Assembly (NCBI RefSeq): GCF_029433095.1
Contig: NZ_JARNTX010000002.1
Span: 1,606,176-1,670,175, forward strand
DNA from: Hymenobacter sp. YC55
GTDB lineage: Bacteria > Bacteroidota > Bacteroidia > Cytophagales > Hymenobacteraceae
Length of the DNA: 64,000 nt
Direction: 5' to 3'
Positions 17,708-28,632 of this stretch are shown here, one piece after another. Position 1 is the stretch's first letter. Every line of letters starts with the position of its first letter. A model generated the notes under the pieces. That model worked only from the letters and a program-made list of their open reading frames with translations. It had not been told where the DNA came from and did no database searches. The translations under genes and the position numbers were made by a program.

Positions 17708-18292
17708 CTAGCTTTTTGCTTGTCCTATTTGGATAGCCGCGGGTACTTCAATAAGCTGGCCGCTTTTTACGTCGTAGATATAGCCGTACACAGCAATGGT
17801 GGCGGGTACCAAGGGGTGTTGCCGGATACGTTGCACATCATCTACCACGCTTTGCTCCAGATTTTTGAAGGTTAGAAAGGCAATGTGTTGCGCCTCGGGG
17901 GAGCCAGGGCCCTGGCCTACGTCGTGCCAGCCGCTGGCATCAACCGTAGCTGTTTCCAGGCTGCTAGCCAGCAAGTCGCGCATGATGTCGTCGGTGAAAT
18001 ACTGCATGCCGCAGTCGGTATGGTGGATTACAAAGAACTCCTTGGTACCAAGTAGCTTGTAGGAAATAACCAAAGAGCGAATCGCATCGTCGCTGGCCCG
18101 GCCGCCGGCGTTGCGAATGACGTGCGCATCACCTTCGGCAAGGCCTGCGTATTTGGCCGGATCGAGGTGGGCATCCATGCACGTCAGGATGGCGAAATGC
18201 CGGGCTGGCGGCAAAGCAAGTGCCCCCTTTTCGCCGAAGTCGGCTTGATACTGCTGGTTGGCAGCGAGAACTTCTTCTAGAATCTGACTCAT
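17708..18292 (-). CDS. Beta-class carbonic anhydrase
   Basis: The 194-residue enzyme interconverts CO2 and bicarbonate in the cytoplasm. Zinc ligands are visible as Cys in LTCMDAHLDP (C-x-D) and His and Cys in HHTDCGM (H-x-x-C); HVIRNAGGRASDD is the conserved segment between them. It resembles the small Rv1284-type beta-CAs. The start MSQILEEVLAAN at 18292 is preferred; the frame runs 28 codons further up, through the end region of the preceding gene. Only 34 bases separate it from the AhpD-like gene, so the two are probably one transcript, perhaps under the SAM riboswitch further upstream. Confidence 0.92.
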   Translation of the reverse strand: MSQILEEVLAANQQYQADFGEKGALALPPARHFAILTCMDAHLDPAKYAGLAEGDAHVIRNAGGRASDDAIRSLVISYKLLGTKEFFVIHHTDCGMQYFTDDIMRDLLASSLETATVDASGWHDVGQGPGSPEAQHIAFLTFKNLEQSVVDDVQRIRQHPLVPATIAVYGYIYDVKSGQLIEVPAAIQIGQAKS

Positions 18293-18326
18293 GCTGTGGA
18301 ATGCTGGTTTGGGTTTAGGATTAGGA

Positions 18327-18872
18327 CTAAGCGGGTAGCGGCTGGGCAGCGGGCCAGTCGATGGGTACCTGGGCAATATGCTGCACGTAGTTGTTGAAGG
18401 TGTTCAGCGCCACAAAGCCAATCAGCTCCACCAGCGCCGCCTTGCTGTAGCCAGCGGCAAAGAATTGTTCGAGGCTGGTTTGGGAAGGGCGGCCATTGTT
18501 GCCGACGATGTCGAGGGTAAGCGCGGCTACAGCGTTGAGGCGGGCGTCGGAACTGTTGGCGGTGCGCACCGCAATAGTTTCCTCTTCGGTCAGACCTTGC
18601 AGCTTGCCCACGGTGGTATGCGCGGCCACGCAATAGTCGCACTCATTGGCTTCGGAGGCAGCCAGATAAATCGTTTCGATTTCGCGCCCGTTTAGCTCGC
18701 CCTTGCTTAGCGCCGTGCCAAACCCGATAGAGCCGTTTAGGGCCGCGGGGGAGTGCGCGAAGGTGGCATACAGATTGGGCACAAAACCAAGTTTGCCCTG
18801 CAATCCATCAAAAGTGGCCTTGGCTCCCTCTGGAGCCTGCTCACGCGTAAGTACCTGCAACTGGTTGCTCAT
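18327..18872 (-). CDS. AhpD-like carboxymuconolactone decarboxylase family protein
   Basis: This 181-residue all-helical protein has the family's redox motif E-x-x-x-C-x-x-C-x-x-x-H (EANECDYCVAAH, about 82-93), as in AhpD-type alkylhydroperoxidases. It probably reduces peroxides through the two Cys, although many members lack a defined substrate. The ATG overlaps the stop codon of a 28-codon ORF in the leader (TTATGAG), and a SAM-I-type aptamer lies about 370 bases upstream on the same strand, an unexpected regulator for this family. The carbonic anhydrase gene follows 34 bases after the stop. Confidence 0.9.
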   Translation of the reverse strand: MSNQLQVLTREQAPEGAKATFDGLQGKLGFVPNLYATFAHSPAALNGSIGFGTALSKGELNGREIETIYLAASEANECDYCVAAHTTVGKLQGLTEEETIAVRTANSSDARLNAVAALTLDIVGNNGRPSQTSLEQFFAAGYSKAALVELIGFVALNTFNNYVQHIAQVPIDWPAAQPLPA

Positions 18873-18955
18873 AAGTGAATGGAAAAAGTGAGAAATAGAA
18901 AAAGCGAAATCAAAGCTTCAATAGCCTGTGACAACTGCCGGTGCTGCCGTTCCAT
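18869..18955 (-). CDS. Candidate leader ORF, 28 codons, overlapping the AhpD-like start
   Basis: ATG at 18955 opens a 28-residue frame with a polar N-terminus (MERQHRQLSQAIEALI) and a hydrophobic, Phe/Leu-rich end; its TGA shares bases with the ATG of the AhpD-like gene. Its own ATG shares an A with the TGA of a 14-codon ORF upstream (18955-18999). This layout would allow coupled re-initiation. It may also be chance; there is no homology evidence. Confidence 0.3.
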   Translation of the reverse strand: MERQHRQLSQAIEALISLFLFLTFSIHL

Positions 18956-19243
18956 CACAATGCCTGTGCCCCGCCCCGCTTGCGCAAGTAGGTGGGCATA
19001 GCAGCACCATCAGCTAAACCAGGAAGCAGAAAAGGAGCAGCGGTAGAAAAGCCGCCGTAAGGCCAGTAAGGCCGACAAACTAGCACCCCTTAGCAGAAGC
19101 TAATCTGCTAGTAGCGCCAACTTAAAAAATAGGGTTCTTCAACAACCACTACCGGCCGGGTACACCAAACAACAACACGTCGGCAAATTCGCAACGAGGT
19201 GGGTAGGCAGGGAAGGGAAGAGGAAGAAAAGATCCACGGCAAC

Positions 19244-19361
19244 TTGTTTTTATATAGTCAGCGCGTAGCTGCGCTGACCTTCGGTTGGCACCGTTCCGGA
19301 TGTTCCAGAGGTTGCCGGCGTTTCGTCGAGCCTGTCTCTCCACGCCTCTGTATAAAAACAA
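19244..19361 (-). promoter_or_regulatory. SAM-I (S-box)-type riboswitch aptamer
   Basis: On the minus strand the segment reads GGAGAGACAGGCTCGACGAA, then ACGCCGGCAACC, then GGTGCCAACCG: the conserved core of S-box RNAs (GAGGGA..GGC..GAUGAA...CCGGCAACC...GGUGCCAA). The fold also fits. P1 is closed by TTGTTTTTATA (19244-19254) with TATAAAAACAA (19351-19361), an 11-bp perfect pair, and the last arm is GTCAGCGC (19257-19264) with GCGCTGAC (19271-19278) around a 6-base loop. Such aptamers bind S-adenosylmethionine and normally turn off methionine-synthesis genes. Here the next gene downstream is AhpD-like; no met gene is nearby. Confidence 0.85.
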
Positions 19362-19437
19362 TCCTTTGGGTAAAGAATTGATAGTTAAATGTAACGGATG
19401 AGTTACGATATATACAAGTTATTATTTTGTGAGAATG

Positions 19438-19490
19438 AAGAAGGGAGGTTCCTCCTAGTCGATCAGCGACTAGGAGGAACCTCCCTTCTT
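19438..19490. terminator. Long perfect hairpin after the GH3 gene
   Basis: A 24-bp perfect stem (left arm AAGAAGGGAGGTTCCTCC through TAGTCG, right arm its complement) closes on a 5-base loop (ATCAG). It lies 22 bases past the stop of the minus-strand GH3 gene. The T-run is weak, but position and strength suggest a terminator. Confidence 0.75.
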
Positions 19491-19512
19491 ATGTATTAAT
19501 AACTGGAATAGC

Positions 19513-22695
<3,183 letters not shown>

Positions 22696-22982
22696 GATGA
22701 AGCGGTAAGGGTTGAAAGGCGAATTTAGAGCATTACAGGTCTTTACGCGTGAAGCGGCGGGTAGCTAGCCAGAAATTTATTTTAAAATTTCTCTATTAAT
22801 TATTCATAAACCTATATGTAACTGATTTAATAATGTTGTATTTTTGGAACATAAAATAGTAAGCCTTGCTGATGCTTAGCGAACAGAAGCCCCTCTGGTA
22901 GTGGGCTAAGGGCACTCTGTGCTTGCTGAGCATACAGTTGAGCTTCGTCTGCTCCTCTCACCACACCTATTGCAAGCCAGTT

Positions 22983-23921
22983 ATGTTACCTCAAGGAGTA
23001 CCTAGGAAGTATCATTACCCGGAAGTTCATGTCAACACTGCTATTCATAGCATCCTGCAAGAACTGCCTCCCAACAACTTAGTGGCACCGGCACCGCCCG
23101 AACCGCCCGTATTCCCTTATAACCCCAACGTGTTGTCGTTGTACGCGTGGGTTGCTGGTATATGCTTTGCGCTTTATCTGTTGTTGCAAAACGTGTACGT
23201 AATAGGCTGGGCGCTTGCCTTATCAGCAATTTCATATTTGCTGATTAAAATGCGTTTCCGGTTTGCGCTCGATAAATATCATGCGGCCCGAGCTTATGCC
23301 GCTGCCTACGATGTGCGAGTAGCAGAATATCAAAAGCAATTAAAAGTTATGTTTCCCGCAGATAAATTGTGGGAATACAGATTGGCTTTATTGCAGCAAT
23401 TCTTTGGTGCTGTTAGAAAGCCGAAAACCATTACGTCGGATGATGAACGCCACATCACTAGAGGTAAGCATGCAATAATGTTTCATACATACTTAGCGGA
23501 ATGTTTCGGCAATGCAATTCAGACCGATAAAAAGCTAGATGTATTAGACGGCGAGAAGTATAACATCAGTTACTATCCTGATTTTGTTTACCACGATGAA
23601 ACCGGCTTGTTCATTGCTATTGAGGTTGACGAACCGTATGATGAAAAGCACGGCAAGCCTATGCACTGTGTGGGAAAGGATGATGATAGAAATAACTTCT
23701 TTGTTGAAAACCGATGGGCCGTTATTCGATTTTCGGAAGAGCAAGTAATTAAATGGCCGGAATTATGCTGCAAAGAAATTGCTTTACTTGTGTACAGTAT
23801 TAATAAAATAAATTATCCAGTGAAAGATTTCACAGGCACTTTGCCAAAGCAGAAAAAATGGACGGAATACGAGGCAAAAGCCTTAGCAAGCAAAACATAC
23901 GCGCAAGAATATGCTGCTTAG
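22983..23921 (+). CDS. Membrane-anchored PD-(D/E)XK nuclease-like protein, unknown function
   Basis: I know no named family with this layout. The 312-residue protein has a Pro-rich N-terminus, two membrane segments (about 53-70 and 72-88), an amphipathic helical stretch, then a C-terminal domain with restriction-endonuclease features: a helix with Glu (YLAECFG), YYPDFVYHDETG (Asp200), IAIEVDEPY (Glu214-x-Asp216), and RNNFFVENRWAVIRFSEEQV. The last resembles the R-x-x-x-(L/F)-x-x-x-(G/R)W-x-V-x-R-F pattern of Vsr/DUF559 proteins. The usual Lys of D/E-x-K is replaced by Asp. The gene is clearly more AT-rich than its neighbours and stands alone, followed by its own terminator. ATG 22983 is chosen over 22923 because conserved-looking sequence begins after it. 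A nuclease role is inference. Confidence 0.6.
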   Translation: MLPQGVPRKYHYPEVHVNTAIHSILQELPPNNLVAPAPPEPPVFPYNPNVLSLYAWVAGICFALYLLLQNVYVIGWALALSAISYLLIKMRFRFALDKYHAARAYAAAYDVRVAEYQKQLKVMFPADKLWEYRLALLQQFFGAVRKPKTITSDDERHITRGKHAIMFHTYLAECFGNAIQTDKKLDVLDGEKYNISYYPDFVYHDETGLFIAIEVDEPYDEKHGKPMHCVGKDDDRNNFFVENRWAVIRFSEEQVIKWPELCCKEIALLVYSINKINYPVKDFTGTLPKQKKWTEYEAKALASKTYAQEYAA

Positions 23922-23968
23922 AATAAGTATTACTTGAGTTTGATAATACAATAAGATTATATACAATG

Positions 23969-24001
23969 AGTCCGATAGGCGCTAGAACCTATCGGACTTT
24001 A
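23969..24001 (+). terminator. Intrinsic terminator
   Basis: AGTCCGATAGG and CCTATCGGACT form a perfect 11-bp stem followed by TTTATTATTT. Confidence 0.85.
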
Positions 24002-24275
24002 TTATTTGCAATAAATATTATGAAGCAAATTATTAACGCCTTTCAACTGGATAGGTACATAGTAAACAACTGTAAGCGAATATCTCTTTAAAGCTGCATT
24101 AGTTATTGCTAAAGGACGCTAAAGGCTTAGCTGTAATGGCAGTGCGAGAGGTATGCGGGGAGTGGAGTTGTCGGTGGGTTCGTTGGAGCCGGGCGTGTGT
24201 CGGTGTGGGTGAACAGCAAGGGCGCCGTTACCACGCAGCGGTTTGTGAAGAAGTAAACAGACGCTTGAAACACAG

Positions 24276-24306
24276 AAAGGTCCGGTGGAATATCCACCGG
24301 ACCTTT
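24276..24306 (-). terminator. Intrinsic terminator of the PhoD-like gene
   Basis: AAAGGTCCGGTGGA and TCCACCGGACCTTTT form a perfect stem 29 bases past the stop of the minus-strand phosphatase gene. It can act in both directions. Confidence 0.8.
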
Positions 24307-24334
24307 TCGTTGGTGCGTGCCAAGAGTAACGCAA

Positions 24335-25351
24335 CTAGTTTTTAACCTCAATATCTTCTGAATAAATAACCTTGCCGTCCTCGCCTTTCAGCGCGGCGGT
24401 TACCAGTAGCTTCTTGCCTTGCTCCCGAAAAAGGAACAACCCGTAGTGCTTTTGGTTAACCAGCGGACCAACCCGCAAGTCGTTGGGCTCGCCCTTATTG
24501 TTGGCTGCGGGGTGGGTAAGGCCACTGGAAGTCACCTCGTACACTGGATATGCCACGCCCGGCACCGTCATTTTCGATATTTCACCAATGTGCCTATCAC
24601 CGCTAACCAGTAACACGCCCTTTGCGTGGGAACTGGCTAGCAGCGTAAGCAGGCGCTGACGGGCCGCCGGGAAGTTGGCCCACTTCTCGAAACGGTGCTG
24701 CTGGGGCAGAAACTGAATGCCCGACCCGATGATGTGGGCGTCGGCGGTACTGTTGGTGAGCTGCTGCTGTAGCCACTGCCACTGCGTTTCGCCGAGAACG
24801 TCGCCGGTGGGGTTGGGCTGGTACACCTGCTGCGCATCGCGGTAGAGCGTATCTTGGAAGTACCGGTCGTCGAGTAGAATTACCTTCACTTTTTTCTTGC
24901 CCACTTTGTATTCGTAGGACGTGTAGATGCCTTCCTGCTGGCGGCGGGGCGTGTTGGCGGGCTCTTGCAGAAAATCGAGGGCTACTTGCTGGCTTTGTTT
25001 CTTATAAGGATAGGTTTTGTTGCTGTCGTTGCGACCGTAGTCGTGGTCGTCCCAGGTGCCAATGATGGTGGGTACTTGCGCCCGAAACTGAGCGTAGCCG
25101 GGTAGGTTGAACTGCGTGTCGTACTTCTGCTTGAGCACGGCCATGTTGTCGGTGTCGCCGTAGATGTTGTCGCCGAGCCAGATCCAGACGTCTGGCTTGT
25201 CGTTGGCAATAACGGGCCAGAGCGGTTGCGGCAAGTCGATGCGGTTGCAAGAGCCGAATGCTACTGTCAGTTCTTTTTTGCTTTGGGCTTGCGTGGCAGG
25301 TCCATTCAGTAGCAAACCAGCCGATAGCAGGAATAACAGATATTTTTTCAT
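24335..25351 (-). CDS. Exported PhoD-like alkaline phosphatase/phosphodiesterase
   Basis: The 338-residue protein starts MKKYLLFLLSAG and has a signal peptide (cut near TQAQ). Metal-binding motifs of the PhoD/metallophosphatase superfamily are visible: FGSCNR, WLGDNIYGD, GTWDDHDYG and SGDRHIGE. It would hydrolyse phosphate esters in the periplasm or outside the cell. It is shorter than classical PhoD because it lacks the N-terminal PhoD domain and Tat signal; this short form is common in Bacteroidetes. An in-frame ATG 36 bases upstream (25387) lies before the signal peptide and is unlikely. Confidence 0.9.
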   Translation of the reverse strand: MKKYLLFLLSAGLLLNGPATQAQSKKELTVAFGSCNRIDLPQPLWPVIANDKPDVWIWLGDNIYGDTDNMAVLKQKYDTQFNLPGYAQFRAQVPTIIGTWDDHDYGRNDSNKTYPYKKQSQQVALDFLQEPANTPRRQQEGIYTSYEYKVGKKKVKVILLDDRYFQDTLYRDAQQVYQPNPTGDVLGETQWQWLQQQLTNSTADAHIIGSGIQFLPQQHRFEKWANFPAARQRLLTLLASSHAKGVLLVSGDRHIGEISKMTVPGVAYPVYEVTSSGLTHPAANNKGEPNDLRVGPLVNQKHYGLFLFREQGKKLLVTAALKGEDGKVIYSEDIEVKN

Positions 25352-25476
25352 GCTACAAAGATGGGAGACTACATCTGGTTGCTGCATACCGAGGTGGTAA
25401 AGACTATGTTAATTACCGCAGTGCGATAGACTGCAAGGCCGTAAGAAACTGCCCTGTTGCGCCTTCTGGAGCGCAT

Positions 25477-25509
25477 AAAAAAGCCCGCCGGACATTCCAG
25501 CGGGCTTTT
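25477..25509 (-). terminator. Intrinsic terminator of the superoxide dismutase gene
   Basis: AAAAAAGCCCGC(C) pairs with GCGGGCTTTT. It sits 57 bases past the dismutase stop. Confidence 0.8.
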
Positions 25510-25565
25510 CTAGTAGTGCAAGCTTGCTGGCTCTTCCCGATGCTAGATGGGAAGCACCAGCAACA

Positions 25566-26312
25566 CTAGCCTTTTTTCACGGCTTCGAAGCGGCGGTTTG
25601 CTTCAGGCCAGTTTACCACGTTCCAGAAGGCGGCCACGTACTCGGGGCGCTTGTTCTGGTACTTCAGGTAATAGGCGTGCTCCCACACATCGAGGCCGAG
25701 TACGGGCGTGCCGTGCTGGATGCCAGCTATGTCCATGAGCGGGTTGTCTTGGTTGGGAGTCGAGGAAATAAAGAGCTTACCGGTGTTGTCGGCGCTCAAC
25801 CAAGCCCAACCCGAACCGAAGCGGCTGGTGGCCGCTGTTGCAAACTGCTCCTTGAACTTATCGAACGAGCCGAAAGTGCTGGTGATGGCCGTGGCCAGGG
25901 TGCCCGTAGGCTGCCCGCCGCCCTTGGCCGACAGCAATTGCCAGAACATCGAGTGGTTGAAGTGGCCCCCGGCATTGTTGCGCACCGCATCGGTTTGCTT
26001 GCTAGCCGAAGCCAGCAGATCGGCCAACGACATTTTCTCTTGTGGTTTGCCAGCTACTGCCTCGTTCAGCTTCGAAACGTAAGTTTTGTGGTGCGCATCG
26101 TGGTGAACTTCCATAGTGCGCGCATCAATATGCGGCTCCAAGGCATTGAAGGCATATGGCAGAGCCGGTAGCGTGAAAGGTCCGTCGGCAATAGGAGTAG
26201 CACGGGCTTCGCGGAGCAGCTTTTCGTCGTGGGCGCGGGCTAGCAAGGCAGGGCTTACTAGGGCACCAACCATGGTCATTAGACCGTTTTTCAAAAAATC
26301 TCGCTTCAGCAT
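25566..26312 (-). CDS. Exported Fe/Mn superoxide dismutase
   Basis: The 248-residue enzyme converts superoxide to oxygen and hydrogen peroxide. The Fe/Mn-SOD signatures are present: LPALPYAFNALEPHID, MEVHHDAHHKTYV (metal His), HFNHSMFWQLL (metal His) and DVWEHAYYLKYQNKRPEYV (metal Asp and His). Unlike cytoplasmic SODs, it has about 40 extra N-terminal residues, KRDFLKNGLMTMVGALVSPALLARA, a signal-like sequence with a weak Tat-type (K-R-x-F-L-K) start. It should act in the periplasm or at the envelope. The gene is monocistronic, with a terminator after it. Confidence 0.93.
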   Translation of the reverse strand: MLKRDFLKNGLMTMVGALVSPALLARAHDEKLLREARATPIADGPFTLPALPYAFNALEPHIDARTMEVHHDAHHKTYVSKLNEAVAGKPQEKMSLADLLASASKQTDAVRNNAGGHFNHSMFWQLLSAKGGGQPTGTLATAITSTFGSFDKFKEQFATAATSRFGSGWAWLSADNTGKLFISSTPNQDNPLMDIAGIQHGTPVLGLDVWEHAYYLKYQNKRPEYVAAFWNVVNWPEANRRFEAVKKG

Positions 26313-26499
26313 GACGTGGAAAGTAGGAGTGAGGAAAGGAAAAGTAGCATTGATAGGACCAAGATAGGGCCCGCCTAGTTTACGCAGATGAAGAAAAACG
26401 TATCGTGCTCAACCGTAAGAAGCTGCGCTTTATCGGTATTGTATTTGTATTGAGGAGAGAAGTCTTCACTTTTTCCGTTTTCGAAACCGTGTCCGAATC

Positions 26500-26507
26500 T
26501 ACCTTTG
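26500..26507 (+). promoter_or_regulatory. Bacteroidetes -7 box before the CarboxypepD-type gene
   Basis: TACCTTTG matches TAnnTTTG exactly, and a -33-like TTTTCG (26478-26483) lies about 19 bases before. Transcription would start near 26514, which rules out the GTG at 26405 as start codon of the gene that follows. Confidence 0.5.
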
Positions 26508-26584
26508 TAGTGTCGGTATATGTTTCAAGCATTAAACTCCGTTTTAGAACTGTCTTCTCTCGTATTCATTTAATCTGTCTCGCC

Positions 26585-27844
26585 TTGTTATCGTCTGTTT
26601 TTTCTACGTTCCGTAGGTCGTCGTTGCGCTTGCTGCTGACGAGCGGATTTTTCCTGGTGGCCTTGCTCGGCCTGAACTCTGCCGCTATGGCGCAGTACAC
26701 GGTACGCGGCACCATCACCGACAAAGAAACCAAGGAGGTGCTCCCCTTCGTGAGTATCTCGGTGACGGGTACCACCAATGGCACCGCCAGCAACGCCAAC
26801 GGCGAGTTTACGCTGGTGCTCAAAGATGTGCCCCGCACCCTGGTTTTCTCGGAGCTAGGCCACTTGCGCGACACCGTGCGCGTGACGCAGGCCAACTACA
26901 CTACGCCCCTGCAAGTAGCGCTGGCACCGGCTACAGTGGCGTTGCCCGAAGTGAAAGTGAACAGCTACCCTTTCCAGCTGGTGGAAAAGGCTTTCCGGCA
27001 GCTTCAAAGCAATTACTCCAAGAAATTCTACGGCAAGGCGTACTACCGCCAGCTCACGCGCATCAGCAACGAGCCCACCGAACTGCAGGAAGTGGTGTGG
27101 AACGTGAAGTCTAACCCGGCGCGTATCGAGGGCACAACCGTTGCGCAAGGACGCTATGCCGCTAAGCAAGCCGCCACGGCCTTCAGCAACTTCTCTATTT
27201 ACACCCGCCGCTACGGCCTCTACGATGCCGGTATGGACAGCACCAAATCGTTGGCGCTACTTAGCCCCAACACCGTGAAGAACTATCTGTTGGAGCTGAA
27301 AGGCCTGCTCGACCAAGACAGCAGCACTATTGCCGAAATAACCTTCGAGACCCGGCCCGAAATCAAGTATCAATCTTCTGGCACCATCTGGATTAATATC
27401 GAGACCAACAAGATTGTGCGCTACAAGATGACGCAGCCTAGTTTCACGGCTACGTCGAGCAACCCCAACCAGAAATTCAAGAACCCCAAGCTGTCCGTCG
27501 ACATGGTGTTTCAGCCGTCGGATGCGCCCGTTTCACCCCTCGACCACATGCAGGTGGATTTGACGGCCGACTTGGTAACCGGCACCAAAACCGGCACCGT
27601 GCCCCTAAGCGTGACGTCGTTCACCTACTTCTACGACACGTCCACCACGCCCACCAAAATTCCGTATGCCCGCGCCAGCCTCGACGACCGGGACCTGGAA
27701 ACCATTAAGGCCACCAAGTACGACCCCGAGTTCTGGGCCAACAACCCCGTCGTTCAGCGCACCCCCGTCGAGGACGAAGTGGTAGCTTCTTTCGAGAAGA
27801 AAGGTGCGTTCGGGACCATGGTCAAGAAGGCAGATCCAAAGTAA
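26585..27844 (+). CDS. Exported CarboxypepD_reg-like domain protein
   Basis: The product (419 residues from TTG 26585) has a signal peptide (LRLLLTSGFFLVALLGLNSAAMAQ), then a carboxypeptidase-regulatory-like beta-sandwich (YTVRGTITDKETKEVLPFVSISVTG... about 75 residues) and a roughly 300-residue domain of unknown function. The latter (VEKAFRQLQSNYSKKFYGKAYYRQLT) resembles the region between CarboxypepD domain and barrel in DUF5686-type proteins, but no barrel follows. It is probably periplasmic or outer-membrane-attached. The frame is open back to a GTG at 26405, but a -7 box at 26500 lies inside that stretch; TTG 26585 or TTG 26624 fits better with the signal peptide. Confidence 0.75.
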   Translation: MLSSVFSTFRRSSLRLLLTSGFFLVALLGLNSAAMAQYTVRGTITDKETKEVLPFVSISVTGTTNGTASNANGEFTLVLKDVPRTLVFSELGHLRDTVRVTQANYTTPLQVALAPATVALPEVKVNSYPFQLVEKAFRQLQSNYSKKFYGKAYYRQLTRISNEPTELQEVVWNVKSNPARIEGTTVAQGRYAAKQAATAFSNFSIYTRRYGLYDAGMDSTKSLALLSPNTVKNYLLELKGLLDQDSSTIAEITFETRPEIKYQSSGTIWINIETNKIVRYKMTQPSFTATSSNPNQKFKNPKLSVDMVFQPSDAPVSPLDHMQVDLTADLVTGTKTGTVPLSVTSFTYFYDTSTTPTKIPYARASLDDRDLETIKATKYDPEFWANNPVVQRTPVEDEVVASFEKKGAFGTMVKKADPK

Positions 27845-27864
27845 GCCTCAACACCTTGTTCAAC

Positions 27865-27902
27865 AAAAAAGGCCGCTTTGCTTAGCAAGGCGGCCTTTTT
27901 TG
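27865..27902. terminator. Bidirectional terminator between convergent genes
   Basis: AAAAAAGGCCGCTTTGC and GCAAGGCGGCCTTTTTT form a near-perfect stem. Confidence 0.88.
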
Positions 27903-27915
27903 TTAGTCAAATCAC

Positions 27916-28632
27916 CTACGGGTTGGTGCTCCACATCCCGGCTTCCTTGATGAAGATGCGGCGGTTGAGCTTGAGCTGCGACACCACAAACTCGGCTAGG
28001 TCCTCGGGCTGCATCACCTTGTCGGGGTTGCCGTCGGTGAGCTTGTTGCTGATGGCCAACTCGGTGGCTACGGTACTTGGCGTAAGAGCAGACACCCGGA
28101 TGTTGTGCTTGCGCACTTCTTGCATCAGGGACTCGGTAAGGCCCATCACCGCGAATTTAGAAGCACTGTAGGCGCTGGTAGTAGCCGCACCCCGCAAGCC
28201 AGCAGTAGAGGAGATGTTGATAATGTCGCCGGTTTCGCGCGCTATCATGCCTGGTAGCACGGCGCGGGTGGCGTAATACGTACCGAACAGATTCACCTGC
28301 ACGATTTGCTCCCACTCGGTGGGGTCCATATCAACAAGCTTGGCGAAGGTACCGATGCCCGCATTGTTGATGAGGATGTCGATGGTGCCGAGTGCAGCTT
28401 CGGCTTGGGCTACGGCGGCTTCCACGGCGGCCCGGTTGGCTACGTCGGCCGTTACGATGGCAGTTTTCACGCCTAGAGCTTCAATTTCCTGCGCAACTTG
28501 TTGCAGTTGAGCTTCGGTGCGCGCGAGCAACGCCACATTTACACCTTCCTGGGCTAAGGCAATAGCTATAGCCCGACCGATGCCCTTGCCGGCGCCCGTT
28601 ACAAGGGCATTTTTTCCGGTTATTGATTCCAT
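27916..28632 (-). CDS. SDR-family oxidoreductase (FabG-like 3-ketoacyl reductase)
   Basis: The 238-residue enzyme is a classical short-chain dehydrogenase: cofactor loop TGAGKGIG (about 12-19), NNAG, catalytic Ser in NISSTAGLRG and Tyr-x-x-x-Lys in YSASK. The basic residue after the second strand (ARTEAQ) suggests NADPH. The closest group is FabG-like proteins, but fatty-acid synthesis is not implied because it stands alone. Its end is convergent with the CarboxypepD-type gene. Confidence 0.92.
   Translation of the reverse strand: MESITGKNALVTGAGKGIGRAIAIALAQEGVNVALLARTEAQLQQVAQEIEALGVKTAIVTADVANRAAVEAAVAQAEAALGTIDILINNAGIGTFAKLVDMDPTEWEQIVQVNLFGTYYATRAVLPGMIARETGDIINISSTAGLRGAATTSAYSASKFAVMGLTESLMQEVRKHNIRVSALTPSTVATELAISNKLTDGNPDKVMQPEDLAEFVVSQLKLNRRIFIKEAGMWSTNP

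Larger units (their letters stand above)
18873..19512. other. Leader and intergenic region containing a SAM riboswitch and a strong hairpin
   Basis: These 640 bases hold, on the minus strand, a SAM-I-type aptamer (19244-19361) followed by about 370 nt of leader with overlapping tiny ORFs, and the terminator of the GH3 gene (19438-19490). A small hairpin (AGCAGA/TCTGCT, near 19093-19110) lies in the leader but has no T-run, so the expression platform is not obvious. Confidence 0.7.

Noticed and set aside
19149..19361. 70-codon minus-strand ORF
   Set aside because: It covers the SAM riboswitch, whose conserved bases explain the open frame.
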